Source: JAKVBK01 sp022447275 (GTDB lineage: Bacteria > Pseudomonadota > Alphaproteobacteria > Rhodobacterales > Rhodobacteraceae). Taken from it: 64,000 nt of DNA. A model generated the notes under the pieces. That model made no database searches, was not told the DNA's origin, and saw nothing but the letters and a program-made list of their open reading frames with translations. Shown here piece by piece: positions 1-8,995 of this stretch (position 1 is its first letter; every line of letters starts with the position of its first letter). The DNA is taken from NCBI GenBank assembly GCA_047125605.1, contig CP138932.1:2232001-2296000 (forward strand), in the 5' to 3' direction. Both the position numbers and the translations under genes were made by a program.

Positions 1-519
1 CAGCGCTACCGGGGCAATCTCGTGCCCATGCTGACCCAACGCTACGGCGTTGAAGTCGGAGACCCCGAGACCGGCTTCGAGTTTGACCAGATCAAGAGTT
101 TCCGTAGGTTTCTGCTGTTTGCCCGTGACACGATCCGCTGGCGCCGCCCAATGGACCCTGACATTCACTGGTCAGCCACCTCATCACACGTGTCTACCTT
201 CATCAGCAATGGCGGGCGGTATAACAAGATCCTCTGGACAGAGCATTTCAACGAAGGGATGCAATCCGTTCTGGATTCCATTGAAACGCCGCACAAGGTT
301 GAACTTTCCAAGATACCGCGCTTCAACGAAAGCGAGGGACATGGACCAAAACGCGCTCACCCCGTTGAAGACTATTTCGACGATCTGTCGATGCATCTGG
401 TCTATGAAATCTACAAGCGAGACTTCAGACTTTTTCGATATGACTTTGAAAACCCCGCCAACAAGATGCCCGTGGGCGAGATCGATCTGGACGAGGTGCA
501 TGTAAAACTGGCTGGCTAA
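1..519 (+). CDS. Sulfotransferase-like protein, 3' fragment (5' end outside window)
   Basis: The reading frame is already open at base 1, so this is the C-terminal part (about 172 residues) of a longer protein. Its visible N-terminal YRGNLVPM stretch and C-terminal YEIYKRDFRLFRYDFE segment resemble the end of the carbohydrate sulfotransferase (sulfotransferase family 2) fold, where the tail often carries a Y-x-x-D-F-x-x-F-x-Y pattern. The PAPS-binding 5'-PSB loop would lie upstream and cannot be seen, so the activity is inferred. It converges on sdaA with only 15 bp between the stops. Codon use resembles the neighbours. Confidence 0.6.
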   Translation, partial: QRYRGNLVPMLTQRYGVEVGDPETGFEFDQIKSFRRFLLFARDTIRWRRPMDPDIHWSATSSHVSTFISNGGRYNKILWTEHFNEGMQSVLDSIETPHKVELSKIPRFNESEGHGPKRAHPVEDYFDDLSMHLVYEIYKRDFRLFRYDFENPANKMPVGEIDLDEVHVKLAG

Positions 520-534
520 GCCGGGTGCAGCCAA

Positions 535-1911
535 TCAGCAATTCGGGACATTTACAGCGAGACCACCGAGACTGGTTTCCTTGTATTTCTCGGACATGTC
601 AGCCCCGGTCTGCCGCATCGTCTCGATGCAGGCATCAAGCGGGACAAGATGCGTGCCATCACCACGCAGAGCAATCGAAGCCGCAGCAACCGCCTTGATC
701 GCACCAAGGCCATTGCGCTCGATGCAGGGCACCTGAACCAAGCCGCGGATCGGGTCGCATGTCATGCCAAGATGGTGTTCCAGCGCAATCTCAGCCGCGT
801 TTTCCACCTGCTCCGGTGTGGCGCCCATCAAGGCCGCAAACCCGGCCGCCGCCATCGCAGAGGCAGAGCCCACCTCGGCCTGACAGCCCGCCTCAGCCCC
901 GCTGATTGAAGCATTGTGCTTGACCAAGCCTCCAATGGCTGCGGCTGTCAAGAAGTAGTCTTCAACCCTGTCCGCGCGGGCACCCGGCACATGATCCAAC
1001 CAATAGCGCAGCACAGCGGGCACAACACCTGCCGCCCCATTTGTCGGCGCGGTGACCACCTGGCCACCCCCGGCATTTTCCTCATTCACCGCCATCGCAT
1101 AGACCGATATCCAGTCATTCACCTGGTGGGGCGGTGGCATGTTGCTGCCCCGCTCCGCCAGAAGCGCTGCATGGATCGCCGGCGCGCGCCGGCGCACTTC
1201 AAGGCCGCCGGGCAGCGTGCTCTGTGTGCTGTGCAAGCCGCGATCAATGCAGTCCGACATCACTTCCCAAACCCGGGCCACCCCGCGTGACAGGTGCGGG
1301 CGTCCAATACGGGTCACCTCGTTATGGCGCTTCATCTCGGCAATGGAGCATCCGGACCGTTGGGCCATCTCCAGCATCTGTGCAGCGGTGTGGAACGGAA
1401 ACGGGATTTCGGGGCCAGTGTCGATCTCTTCACCGGCTGCAAGTTCCTCCTCGGTGCGCACGAACCCGCCCCCGATCGAGTAGTATGTCTGGCTGTCGAT
1501 CACATCGCCCTGTGCATCAGTGGCCATCAGGATCATGGCATTGGGATGGCCCGCCAACGGCCTGTCATAATCAAAGATCAGGTCTGTCTCGGGATCAAAG
1601 GACAAGGCGCCCAGCCCCGCGGGGGACACGGTTCTGGAGGCGGCAATGCGCGCAAGATGCGCTTCTGCCACCTGCGCATCATAGGTCTGTGGATCCATGC
1701 CCGCGAGGCCCAGAATGACAGCCCGGTCCGTGGCATGGCCAACACCTGTAAACGCCAGCGAACCGTGCAGAGAGGCCCGCAGCCCATGGGCTTTGAAGGG
1801 CGAGGCACGCAGACGATCAAGAAACCGTGCAGCCGCAACCATCGGCCCAATCGTGTGGGAGGACGAGGGGCCGATCCCCACCTTGAACACATCCAACACA
1901 GACAGAAACAT
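535..1911 (-). CDS. sdaA: L-serine ammonia-lyase (iron-sulfur type)
   Basis: Deaminates L-serine to pyruvate and ammonia with a [4Fe-4S] cluster. The 458-residue product opens with the SdaA signature MFLSVLDVFKVGIGPSSSHT, which fixes the start at 1911; the frame runs on upstream without matching the family. The N-terminal half is the beta domain and the C-terminal half the catalytic alpha domain, with cluster-type cysteines in AEAGCQAEVG, MTCDPI and VQVPC. The last residue is Cys458; in the Legionella enzyme the C-terminal cysteine enters the active site as the fourth cluster ligand, and the same is likely here. It stands alone, downstream of the terminator of the mre operon. Confidence 0.95.
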   Translation of the reverse strand: MFLSVLDVFKVGIGPSSSHTIGPMVAAARFLDRLRASPFKAHGLRASLHGSLAFTGVGHATDRAVILGLAGMDPQTYDAQVAEAHLARIAASRTVSPAGLGALSFDPETDLIFDYDRPLAGHPNAMILMATDAQGDVIDSQTYYSIGGGFVRTEEELAAGEEIDTGPEIPFPFHTAAQMLEMAQRSGCSIAEMKRHNEVTRIGRPHLSRGVARVWEVMSDCIDRGLHSTQSTLPGGLEVRRRAPAIHAALLAERGSNMPPPHQVNDWISVYAMAVNEENAGGGQVVTAPTNGAAGVVPAVLRYWLDHVPGARADRVEDYFLTAAAIGGLVKHNASISGAEAGCQAEVGSASAMAAAGFAALMGATPEQVENAAEIALEHHLGMTCDPIRGLVQVPCIERNGLGAIKAVAAASIALRGDGTHLVPLDACIETMRQTGADMSEKYKETSLGGLAVNVPNC

Positions 1912-2044
1912 CACGGTCTCCCAAGCCAGGCACTTTGGCCCTGTGTGGCGGGAGTTTGCGCATTTGCCCCGCTGAAATACGACATCCTGCCCCGCAGGAC
2001 CGAAGCCCATTGCTTTTGCAAGCAGCTTGCTGGCAAGCACTGGC

Positions 2045-2069
2045 GCCGCGCCTGCGCAGCAGGCGCGGC
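2045..2069. repeat. 11-bp perfect inverted repeat with 3-nt loop
   Basis: The arms gccgcgcctgc and gcaggcgcggc enclose the loop gca. It lies between the terminator of the mre operon and the sdaA start, without a following T run. It could be a structured part of the sdaA 5' leader or a protein-binding palindrome; function unknown. Confidence 0.5.
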
Positions 2070-2083
2070 CCGGCCCAACGGGC

Positions 2084-2104
2084 AAAAGCCTATCTCAGAT
2101 AGGC
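2084..2104 (-). terminator. Rho-independent terminator of the mreB-to-reductase operon
   Basis: On the minus strand a stem GCCTAT/ATAGGC with loop CTGAG is followed directly by TTTT. It sits 30 bp after the stop codon of the last gene of the operon (2135) and before sdaA, so it separates the two transcription units. Confidence 0.7.
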
Positions 2105-2134
2105 GCAGGGCGGGCGGGAGCATAGCGGAACCGG

Positions 2135-3082
2135 TCAATAGCCCGCGCTCCGATCAACAAGATGAAGGAAGGGGGCACCGGTCTCACCCCTTTGGATATT
2201 CTCCACGATCACGCGGGCCGCAGTGTCGGGCCGGGTTTCCGAGGCGATATGCGGCGTGATCGTCACCCCGTCATGGGCCCAGAAGGGATGCGCCGCAGGC
2301 AGCGGCTCCACCCGGAACACATCCAGCGTCGCATGCGAAACCTGTCCGCTGTCCAGCGCCTCCAGCAGGGCGGCGTCCTCAATCAGAGGTCCCCGGCCGG
2401 GGTTGATCACAACAGCGCCGTGCGGCAGCCGCGCCAGCGCCGGGCCCGAGAGCAGGTTCTCTGTTTCGTCTGTCAGCGGCAAAAGCAGCACAAGGATCTC
2501 GGCCCGCTCAAGCGCCGTCGCCAACCCTGCCGCACCGTGCACGCACATCACGCCATCAACCGCCTTTTCATGCCGGCTCCAGCCCGTGACCGGAAAACCG
2601 AGCCCGCGCAATGCCAGAGCGCAGGCCGCGCCCAAGGCACCCATGCCCAAAACCGTCACCGGCCTATCGGATGCCAAGGGGGGGATATGGTGGATCTCAT
2701 CCCATCCGCCCATTTTGCGGATCTGTCGGTCCATCCCAAGATGGTGACGCAGCACATGGCCACAAACCCACTCCACCATGCCCTGGGTCAAACCGCCATC
2801 CACCATCCGCGCAAGCGGCATCGTGAGACTGGCATTGCCGACGATATCCTCCACCCCGGCCCAAAGGCTCAGCACGGCTTTGGTGCGGGTATAGGGCGCA
2901 AAGTCTGACACCGGTCCATTGGGCGCAAAAACGATGTAATCCACTGTTTCCGGCGGGCCCACATCCGGGCCGATCTCCGCGTGGATACCAACCTCGGCAA
3001 GCGCCGTTCGCAAGGGCGCTTCATATTCCTGCCAACGTTCGGGGCGCGCGGCAAACAACACCTTAATCGGGTCGGCTCTCAT
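2135..3082 (-). CDS. Glyoxylate/hydroxypyruvate reductase A-like D-2-hydroxyacid dehydrogenase
   Basis: NAD(P)H-dependent 2-hydroxyacid dehydrogenase of the GhrA branch, expected to reduce glyoxylate or hydroxypyruvate. The 315-residue product shows a Rossmann loop VLGMGALGAA, the catalytic arginine in VINPGRGPLIED and the catalytic histidine in TPHIASETRPD. The start at 3082 is chosen because gaggag lies 8 bases upstream and the family motif follows soon after (IKVLFAARPERWQEYEAPLR). It is the last gene of the cell-shape operon, 10 bp after rodA. That linkage is odd for a metabolic enzyme; substrate cannot be decided from sequence. Confidence 0.85.
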   Translation of the reverse strand: MRADPIKVLFAARPERWQEYEAPLRTALAEVGIHAEIGPDVGPPETVDYIVFAPNGPVSDFAPYTRTKAVLSLWAGVEDIVGNASLTMPLARMVDGGLTQGMVEWVCGHVLRHHLGMDRQIRKMGGWDEIHHIPPLASDRPVTVLGMGALGAACALALRGLGFPVTGWSRHEKAVDGVMCVHGAAGLATALERAEILVLLLPLTDETENLLSGPALARLPHGAVVINPGRGPLIEDAALLEALDSGQVSHATLDVFRVEPLPAAHPFWAHDGVTITPHIASETRPDTAARVIVENIQRGETGAPFLHLVDRSAGY

Positions 3083-3092
3083 GGCGGTCTCC

Positions 3093-4244
3093 TCAGGCCA
3101 GTTTGCGGCGGGGCCGGTGCACATGGGCCGATTGCACAAGGCCAAAGGCCACCATCAACACCAGCATCGCCGACCCGCCATAGCTGACCAGCGGCAGCGG
3201 CACGCCAACAACCGGGGCCATACCCATCACCATCGACATATTGACCGCAAAGAACAGAAAGAATGAGCCCGCGATCCCCAGGATCAACAAGGAAGAAAAC
3301 CTGTCGCGGTTCTGCAGGGCACTGACCACGCAGAACACGATCAACAGCAGATAGAGGATCAGCAACGAGATCGCGCCGACAAACCCAAATTCCTCAGCCA
3401 AAGTGGTAAAGATGAAATCCGTATGCTTTTCCGGCAGGAAGTTCAGCCGCGATTGCGTGCCCTGCATGAAGCCGCGCCCGGTCCAGCCGCCAGAGCCCAG
3501 CGCAATCTTGGACTGGGTGATATGATAGCCCGCGCCCAGCGGATCAGCGCTCGGATTCAGGAAGGTGTCGATCCGGGCATACTGATAATCCTTGAGGATC
3601 TGCCAAGACGTCCCGCGGGAGGTGAGCACCGCAAAAACGAGGCCTGCGCCACTGGCAATAACGGTTGCGAAATAGGCCCAGTGCACCCCAGCCGCAAACA
3701 TCACAATCGCCCCGCCGATGCCCAACAGAAGGGCAGTGCCCAGATCGGGTTGCAGAAAGACCAGCGCCATGGGGACAAGGATAATCATCACCGGGATTGC
3801 CACCCAGAGCGGCCGCGATGTTTTCTCGATCGGCAGCCAGTCATAATAGGCCGCCAACAGCATCACCACCGTGATTTTCGTCAGCTCCGAAGGCTGCAAA
3901 CGCATGAAGCCGAGATCGATCCAGCGCTGCGCGCCCATCCCGGTAACGCCCACCACCTCGACCGCGACAAGCAGCACCAGCGAAACGAGATAGCCCAGCC
4001 CGGCAACGTTGCGCCAAACATAGATCGGAACCATTGCCACAAACAGCATCACCGCCAGCCCCAACCCAAAGCGCTTGATCTGGGGCTCGGCCCAGGGCTG
4101 CAACGTGCCCCCGGCCACTGAATAGAGCATCAGGAAACCGATGCTCGCAATCGTTAGCAGCAACAGGATGATCGGATAGTTCAGATAGAGGATTTTGCGC
4201 AGGCCGGTGGGCACGGTGCGGATGTTATATTCAAGATAACTCAT
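3093..4244 (-). CDS. rodA: Rod shape-determining protein RodA (SEDS glycosyltransferase)
   Basis: SEDS-family peptidoglycan polymerase that works with PBP2 and MreBCD in lateral wall synthesis. The 383-residue product is a polytopic membrane protein with the family motifs QPSELTKI, QPDLGTALL, and the C-terminal GVPLPLVSYGGSAML. The start MSYLEYNIRTVP at 4244 was chosen because upstream codons do not match the family. It lies 16 bp after mrdA and 10 bp before the reductase gene, inside the mre operon. Confidence 0.96.
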   Translation of the reverse strand: MSYLEYNIRTVPTGLRKILYLNYPIILLLLTIASIGFLMLYSVAGGTLQPWAEPQIKRFGLGLAVMLFVAMVPIYVWRNVAGLGYLVSLVLLVAVEVVGVTGMGAQRWIDLGFMRLQPSELTKITVVMLLAAYYDWLPIEKTSRPLWVAIPVMIILVPMALVFLQPDLGTALLLGIGGAIVMFAAGVHWAYFATVIASGAGLVFAVLTSRGTSWQILKDYQYARIDTFLNPSADPLGAGYHITQSKIALGSGGWTGRGFMQGTQSRLNFLPEKHTDFIFTTLAEEFGFVGAISLLILYLLLIVFCVVSALQNRDRFSSLLILGIAGSFFLFFAVNMSMVMGMAPVVGVPLPLVSYGGSAMLVLMVAFGLVQSAHVHRPRRKLA

Positions 4245-4260
4245 TGCGCCCCCGCCCGCG

Positions 4261-6186
4261 TCAGGCCCTGTCCCGCACAGGGGGTTGGCCGCCCGCATCG
4301 GGGCGCAGAGGCAGGCTGCGCAGCCGCTCCTCTATGGCCCGGCGCTGTGCCGAGGGATAGGCCTCAAGCGGCGGCATCCCATCATCGGACAAAGCCGCAA
4401 GCAACACGTCGCGGGCTATCGGGGCCGCTGCGGTAGAGCCCCCTCCGCCATGCTCGACAACGACCGATACCGCGAAACGCGGATCATCATAGGGTGCAAA
4501 GCCCACATAGAGCGCGTGGTCCCGCTCCTCCCAGGGCACGTCTTCGTTGCGCACCACCACCGAGCGCACCTGCGAGGTGCCCGTCTTGCCCGCGATGGTC
4601 ATCTCTTCGCCCACGGTACGGCTGGCATAAGCGGTGCCGCCCCGATCATTGTTGACGGTAAACATCGCACTTCGGATGCGTGCAAGGTGGGTTGGCGACA
4701 ACCCCATGGGCCCATCTGACATCACAGGCTGGGCGTCATCGCCGATCTGCTTCACCAGACGCGGCCGGATCGCTTCCCCGGTCGCAAGGCGGGCTGTCAT
4801 CACGGCCAATTGCAGCGGCGAGGCAAGCACATAGCCCTGCCCGATTGCCGCGTTGAGGCTGTCTCCTACGACCCAATCCTGCTTGTAGCGGCGGAATTTC
4901 CAGTCTTTCGTAGGGGCGGTGCCCTCTGCCACCGCCGACATGGGCAGATCATGGCGTTCGCCCAAGCCAAACTTGCGCGCCATCTCCGAAATCTTCTCGA
5001 TCCCGACCCGCTCCGCCAGTTCGTAGTAATACACGTCACAAGACCGCATCAGGCTGTCATTGAGATCCATCCAGCCATGACCACCGCGATTCCAGCAGTG
5101 GAAACGGCGCCCGCCCACTTCCTTGTGGCCAGAGCAATAAATCGTCTCACCCACGGAGACGACGCCCGCCTCAAGTGCCGCCAGGGCCGTGATCATCTTG
5201 AAGGTAGAGCCCGGTGGATAGAGCCCTTGAACAGATTTGTTGGCCAAGGGGCGGTAGGCATTTTCGACGAGGGCGGAATAGTCTCTCTGGGAAATGCCGC
5301 GCACGAATTTGTTGGGATCGAATGTCGGGCCTGATCCGATGGCAACAAGATCGCCCGTGCGCACATCCATCACCACGACCGAGGCGCTCTCACCCACCAT
5401 GCGAGCCTGCACAAAAGCCTGCAGGCGGCTGTCGAGGGTCAATTGCAGATCCTTGCCCGGCACGCCTTCCTTGCGGCTCAACTCCCGCATAACGCGGCCC
5501 CGCACATTCACCTCAACCTGCTTGTTGCCAGCCTTGCCGCGCAGGCTTTTTTCCAGCTTGGCCTCAACGCCCACACGACCAACTTGGAACCGCGGCGTCA
5601 GCAGCAGGGGATCAGTGTCGCGGGTCTGTTCGAGATAGTAGTCACTGACCGGGCCAACATAGCCCACCACATGGGCGAAATCCCCGTAGGAGGGATACAG
5701 CCGCGACAGGCCCACTTCAGGGCTGACCCCGGGCAGTGCCGGCGCATTCACGGCAATCTCGGCCACGTCCTCCCAGGATAGCCGGTCCGCCACTGTGACC
5801 GACGTTGTGGGATTGGACCTGCGAATCTCCGTGCGCGCGCTTTCAATTTCTTCTTCGGTCAGCGGGATAAGCGTCCGCAAACGGGCAAATGTTGCCTCCA
5901 GATCATCCACGTCAGCGGCTTTGATCACGACGCGGTAGGTCTGCTCGTTCGTGGCGATCGAGCGGCCTTCGCGGTCAAAGATCAGGCCACGTTCCGGGGG
6001 AATAAGATCATAGCGAATGCGGTTGTCTTCGGCCAACAGGCGGAACGCATCCGCTTCCTCGACCTGCAGATGCCGCATCCGGCCAGCCAGCACGGCCATG
6101 AATGCAATCTGGGCACCGCCAAGCATCAGGCCACGCCGGGTGATCCTGCGAACGCTTTCCTCGGTGTCGCGCGGATTGCGCCTCAT
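4261..6186 (-). CDS. mrdA: Penicillin-binding protein 2 (class B transpeptidase)
   Basis: Cross-links peptidoglycan during elongation as partner of RodA. The 641-residue product has a short cytoplasmic N-terminus, one transmembrane segment at about residues 19-38, a dimerisation domain with RGLIFDREG at 67-75, and a transpeptidase domain with the active-site tetrad S327-T-F-K330, the second motif S382-C-D384 and K534-T-G536. Length and order match the family. It overlaps the end of mreD by 4 bp (ATGA), indicating translational coupling. Confidence 0.97.
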   Translation of the reverse strand: MRRNPRDTEESVRRITRRGLMLGGAQIAFMAVLAGRMRHLQVEEADAFRLLAEDNRIRYDLIPPERGLIFDREGRSIATNEQTYRVVIKAADVDDLEATFARLRTLIPLTEEEIESARTEIRRSNPTTSVTVADRLSWEDVAEIAVNAPALPGVSPEVGLSRLYPSYGDFAHVVGYVGPVSDYYLEQTRDTDPLLLTPRFQVGRVGVEAKLEKSLRGKAGNKQVEVNVRGRVMRELSRKEGVPGKDLQLTLDSRLQAFVQARMVGESASVVVMDVRTGDLVAIGSGPTFDPNKFVRGISQRDYSALVENAYRPLANKSVQGLYPPGSTFKMITALAALEAGVVSVGETIYCSGHKEVGGRRFHCWNRGGHGWMDLNDSLMRSCDVYYYELAERVGIEKISEMARKFGLGERHDLPMSAVAEGTAPTKDWKFRRYKQDWVVGDSLNAAIGQGYVLASPLQLAVMTARLATGEAIRPRLVKQIGDDAQPVMSDGPMGLSPTHLARIRSAMFTVNNDRGGTAYASRTVGEEMTIAGKTGTSQVRSVVVRNEDVPWEERDHALYVGFAPYDDPRFAVSVVVEHGGGGSTAAAPIARDVLLAALSDDGMPPLEAYPSAQRRAIEERLRSLPLRPDAGGQPPVRDRA

Positions 6187-6722
6187 GCCCGCTCTCCTCT
6201 GAGCGCAAGTTCCTCAACCGTTGCCCGGCGAATGTTCAAAGCCAGCGCGCTGATCAGAACGACCACCGGATACACCAGCAAGGTAAAAGCCGCCTGCAGC
6301 AAATAGAGCCCGAAAGGTGGGCGCTCCACAAACAGCAACGACAATATAAGATGGTTCATTGCACACATCGCTGCAAGAACCCCCGCCACAAGACCGAATT
6401 CCAGCGCAAACGGGATCTCACGCGTCGTGGCCTGCCGGGCCCGCAGAAACTCCGTGCCCAGCAGCACAAGCGCTGTCCACAACCCCGGCGCTTGATGAAA
6501 CAGCAGGTCCAGCACCAAGAACACGGCCACGATCAGGGGGGCAGGCACATATTCCGGGCGGCGCATCAGCCATGCAAATGTCAAGGCAAGGGCGAAATCC
6601 GGTCCGGGCAAGCTATCCGCATGCGCTCCGAAGGGCAGCAGGCGCAGGAACACAAACAGCGCCACCAGCCCCACATAGAGCAGCCGGAACCCCCAGAGCC
6701 GTGTTGTGAGGGGATCAACCAT
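6183..6722 (-). CDS. mreD: Rod shape-determining protein MreD
   Basis: Small integral membrane component of the elongasome, 179 residues with about five hydrophobic segments from LLYVGLVALFVFLRLLPF to LLVYPVVVLISALAL. MreD is poorly conserved, so the call rests on size, topology and position between mreC and mrdA. The start MVDPLTTRLWGF at 6722 overlaps the mreC stop by 8 bp; its stop overlaps mrdA by 4 bp. Confidence 0.88.
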   Translation of the reverse strand: MVDPLTTRLWGFRLLYVGLVALFVFLRLLPFGAHADSLPGPDFALALTFAWLMRRPEYVPAPLIVAVFLVLDLLFHQAPGLWTALVLLGTEFLRARQATTREIPFALEFGLVAGVLAAMCAMNHLILSLLFVERPPFGLYLLQAAFTLLVYPVVVLISALALNIRRATVEELALRGERA

Positions 6723-7704
6723 CGCTGCTCTCCTCAGAGACCGGGATGGCCGGGACGGTGCGCGCCTCTGGCCGCAAAGTTGGCACAACGGGCGCCACGG
6801 AAAGCGCCTCCGGGGCAGGCTGGACGGGCCCCTGCGGTTCGGGCTGTGGCGGCACGATCAGGCTGCCCACATCCTCGATCACCTCAGCCTCATGGCTGCG
6901 CAAGACCCGCAGGAATTCCAGCCGTTCGTAATCGGCCGACAGCCGCACGCGCAGACGGCCATCGCGCCCCCGCACAAGCGCGCCAATCAACTGACCCGCC
7001 GGGAAAACGCCGCCATCACCGCTGGAAAACACCTGATCACCCGGGCGGACCAGATCGTCATTCTCGACAAAATCCACCAGCGGCGCGGCAGAGTTGTCGC
7101 CGCTGAGGATGGCGCGCTGGCCTGAGGGCTGGATGGTGATCGGAATCCGGCTGGCCGTGTCAGTCAGGAGCAGGACACGCGCAGTCTGAGCGCCCAGCCC
7201 GCTGATCCGGCCCACGAGGCCAAGCCCATCCATCACAGCCCAGCCATCGCGGATGCCGTCCTGCGCCCCCACGTTGATCAGAACCGATTGGCGAAAGGGC
7301 GAGCCGCTGTCGGCAATCACCACGCCAGAGACCGATGTCAGCTTGGGATCAAGGCGCACATTGTTGAGGGCCAGCAGCTTTGCGTTCTGCTCTTCGAGCT
7401 GGACGGCTGCTTCCTTCCAGACCTGCATGCGCTGCAATTCGCGCTTGAGCTCCTGGTTCTGCTCCCAGATCCGCTGATAGCTTTGGAAATCCTCCGCCAT
7501 GCGCGCCGTGCGACGCACCGGGGCGGCCGCCCATTCGAAACTGGGCACGACTTGATCGACAACGGCCGCGCGAAACCGATCCACCCGCGGGCTGTCGATC
7601 CGCCAAAGCAGCAAGATCGCAATGCAAAACAGCAGCATCGCTCCGATCAGGATGCGCCTGATCGGGCTGGCATAGTCTGTCTGTGCAGATCGATCCCGTG
7701 CCAT
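6715..7704 (-). CDS. mreC: Rod shape-determining protein MreC
   Basis: Periplasmic scaffold of the elongasome. The 329-residue product has a cytoplasmic N-terminus, one membrane segment at about residues 18-36 (LIGAMLLFCIAILLLW), a coiled coil at about 68-110 (QNQELKRELQRMQVWKEAAV), the beta-barrel MreC core (GVVIADSGSPFRQSVLINVG) and a Pro-rich tail after residue 270 that is likely disordered. It lies 65 bp after mreB and overlaps mreD by 8 bp. Confidence 0.95.
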   Translation of the reverse strand: MARDRSAQTDYASPIRRILIGAMLLFCIAILLLWRIDSPRVDRFRAAVVDQVVPSFEWAAAPVRRTARMAEDFQSYQRIWEQNQELKRELQRMQVWKEAAVQLEEQNAKLLALNNVRLDPKLTSVSGVVIADSGSPFRQSVLINVGAQDGIRDGWAVMDGLGLVGRISGLGAQTARVLLLTDTASRIPITIQPSGQRAILSGDNSAAPLVDFVENDDLVRPGDQVFSSGDGGVFPAGQLIGALVRGRDGRLRVRLSADYERLEFLRVLRSHEAEVIEDVGSLIVPPQPEPQGPVQPAPEALSVAPVVPTLRPEARTVPAIPVSEESSDG

Positions 7705-7769
7705 TGGCGCAAGCCTCGGTGCTGTCTGTCCTGTTGCCGAGACCAGACGCGCTTGCCCAGCGCGCCAGT

Positions 7770-8816
7770 TCAGCTTTCGTAGTCTATCACGTGCCGCAAC
7801 CGGTTTTCATATTCCAGCGCCTTTCCGGTGCCCAAGGCAACACAATTCAGTGACTCGTCGGCCACTGAAATCGCAAGTCCGGTCTGTTCGCGCAGCGCAA
7901 GATCAAGGTCGCCCAGAAGCGCGCCACCGCCCGTCAGCATAACGCCACGGTCAACGATATCGGCGGCAAGGTCGGGTGGGGTTGTCTCAAGCGCCGTCAT
8001 CACCGCTTCGCAAATCTGCTGCACCGGCTCGGTCAGGGCCTCGGCCACTTGCGCCTGGCTGATCTCGGTTTCCTTGGGCACACCGTGGGTCAGGTCGCGG
8101 CCCTTGATCTGCATCGAGGCACCGCGCCCGTCATCGGGCATGCGGGCCGTGCCGATCGTCGTCTTGATCCGTTCCGCCGTGGACTCACCGATCAGCAGGC
8201 CTTGCTGGCGTCGCAGGTAGCTGATGATGGCCTCATCCATGCGGTCTCCACCGACACGGACCGAGCGCGCATAAACGATATCCGACAGAGACAGCACGGC
8301 CACTTCCGTGGTCCCGCCGCCGATGTCGACAACCATCGAGCCGGTGGGATCCGCAATGGGCATGCCCGCCCCGATCGCCGCCGCGATCGGCTCGGCGATC
8401 AGCCCAGCCTTGCGGGCGCCGGCCCCCAACACGGATTGACGGATCGCCCGCTTTTCCACCGGGGTCGCCCCATGCGGCACACAGACAATGATCTTTGGCT
8501 TCGTGAACGTCGTCCGCTTATGCACTTTGCGGATGAAGTGTTTGATCATCTCTTCCGCCGTGTCGAAGTCGGCAATCACGCCCTCGCGCATGGGCCGGAT
8601 GGCCTCAATGCTGCCCGGCGTGCGCCCCAGCATGAGCTTCGCGTCCTCTCCGACCGCCAGTACTTCCTTCCGGCCTTGCTTGTTCTGATACGCCACCACG
8701 GACGGCTCGTTCAGAATCACACCCTTGCCTTTCACGTAAACAAGCGTGTTCGCGGTGCCGAGATCGATCGCCATGTCCTGAGAGAACATACCGGAAAAGT
8801 TGGAGAAAAACGCCAT
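7770..8816 (-). CDS. mreB: Rod shape-determining protein MreB (bacterial actin)
   Basis: Actin-like ATPase that positions the wall elongation machinery. The 348-residue product matches the family in length and carries the phosphate-1 motif DLGTANTLVYVKGKG near the N-terminus, the phosphate-2 motif VVDIGGGTTEVAVLS and the adenosine motif LTGGGALLGDLD. It is the first gene of the minus-strand operon and is divergent from the TPR gene across 179 bp that should hold the operon promoter. Confidence 0.98.
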   Translation of the reverse strand: MAFFSNFSGMFSQDMAIDLGTANTLVYVKGKGVILNEPSVVAYQNKQGRKEVLAVGEDAKLMLGRTPGSIEAIRPMREGVIADFDTAEEMIKHFIRKVHKRTTFTKPKIIVCVPHGATPVEKRAIRQSVLGAGARKAGLIAEPIAAAIGAGMPIADPTGSMVVDIGGGTTEVAVLSLSDIVYARSVRVGGDRMDEAIISYLRRQQGLLIGESTAERIKTTIGTARMPDDGRGASMQIKGRDLTHGVPKETEISQAQVAEALTEPVQQICEAVMTALETTPPDLAADIVDRGVMLTGGGALLGDLDLALREQTGLAISVADESLNCVALGTGKALEYENRLRHVIDYES

Positions 8817-8995
8817 CTGGCCTGCCTTATTCGATGCGGGACTGCTGCGTCGGCCTTTTCAATGGGCCACCCGCTGTTGCACCGCGTTATAAGCTGCACA
8901 GGCCTGCTGTAAAAGGGGCGGTATGCATGCGCGGCATCAATTCGCTGCACTGCCGCGCCTGCGAATCGCGCTAACGTAGCGGCAGGAGGCGTTCT

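Noticed and set aside
1294..2259. Long plus-strand open frame opposite sdaA and its upstream region
   Set aside because: It lies on the reverse strand of a clear SdaA gene; the product is Arg/Gly/His-rich without any family signature, as expected of antisense frames in GC-rich DNA.
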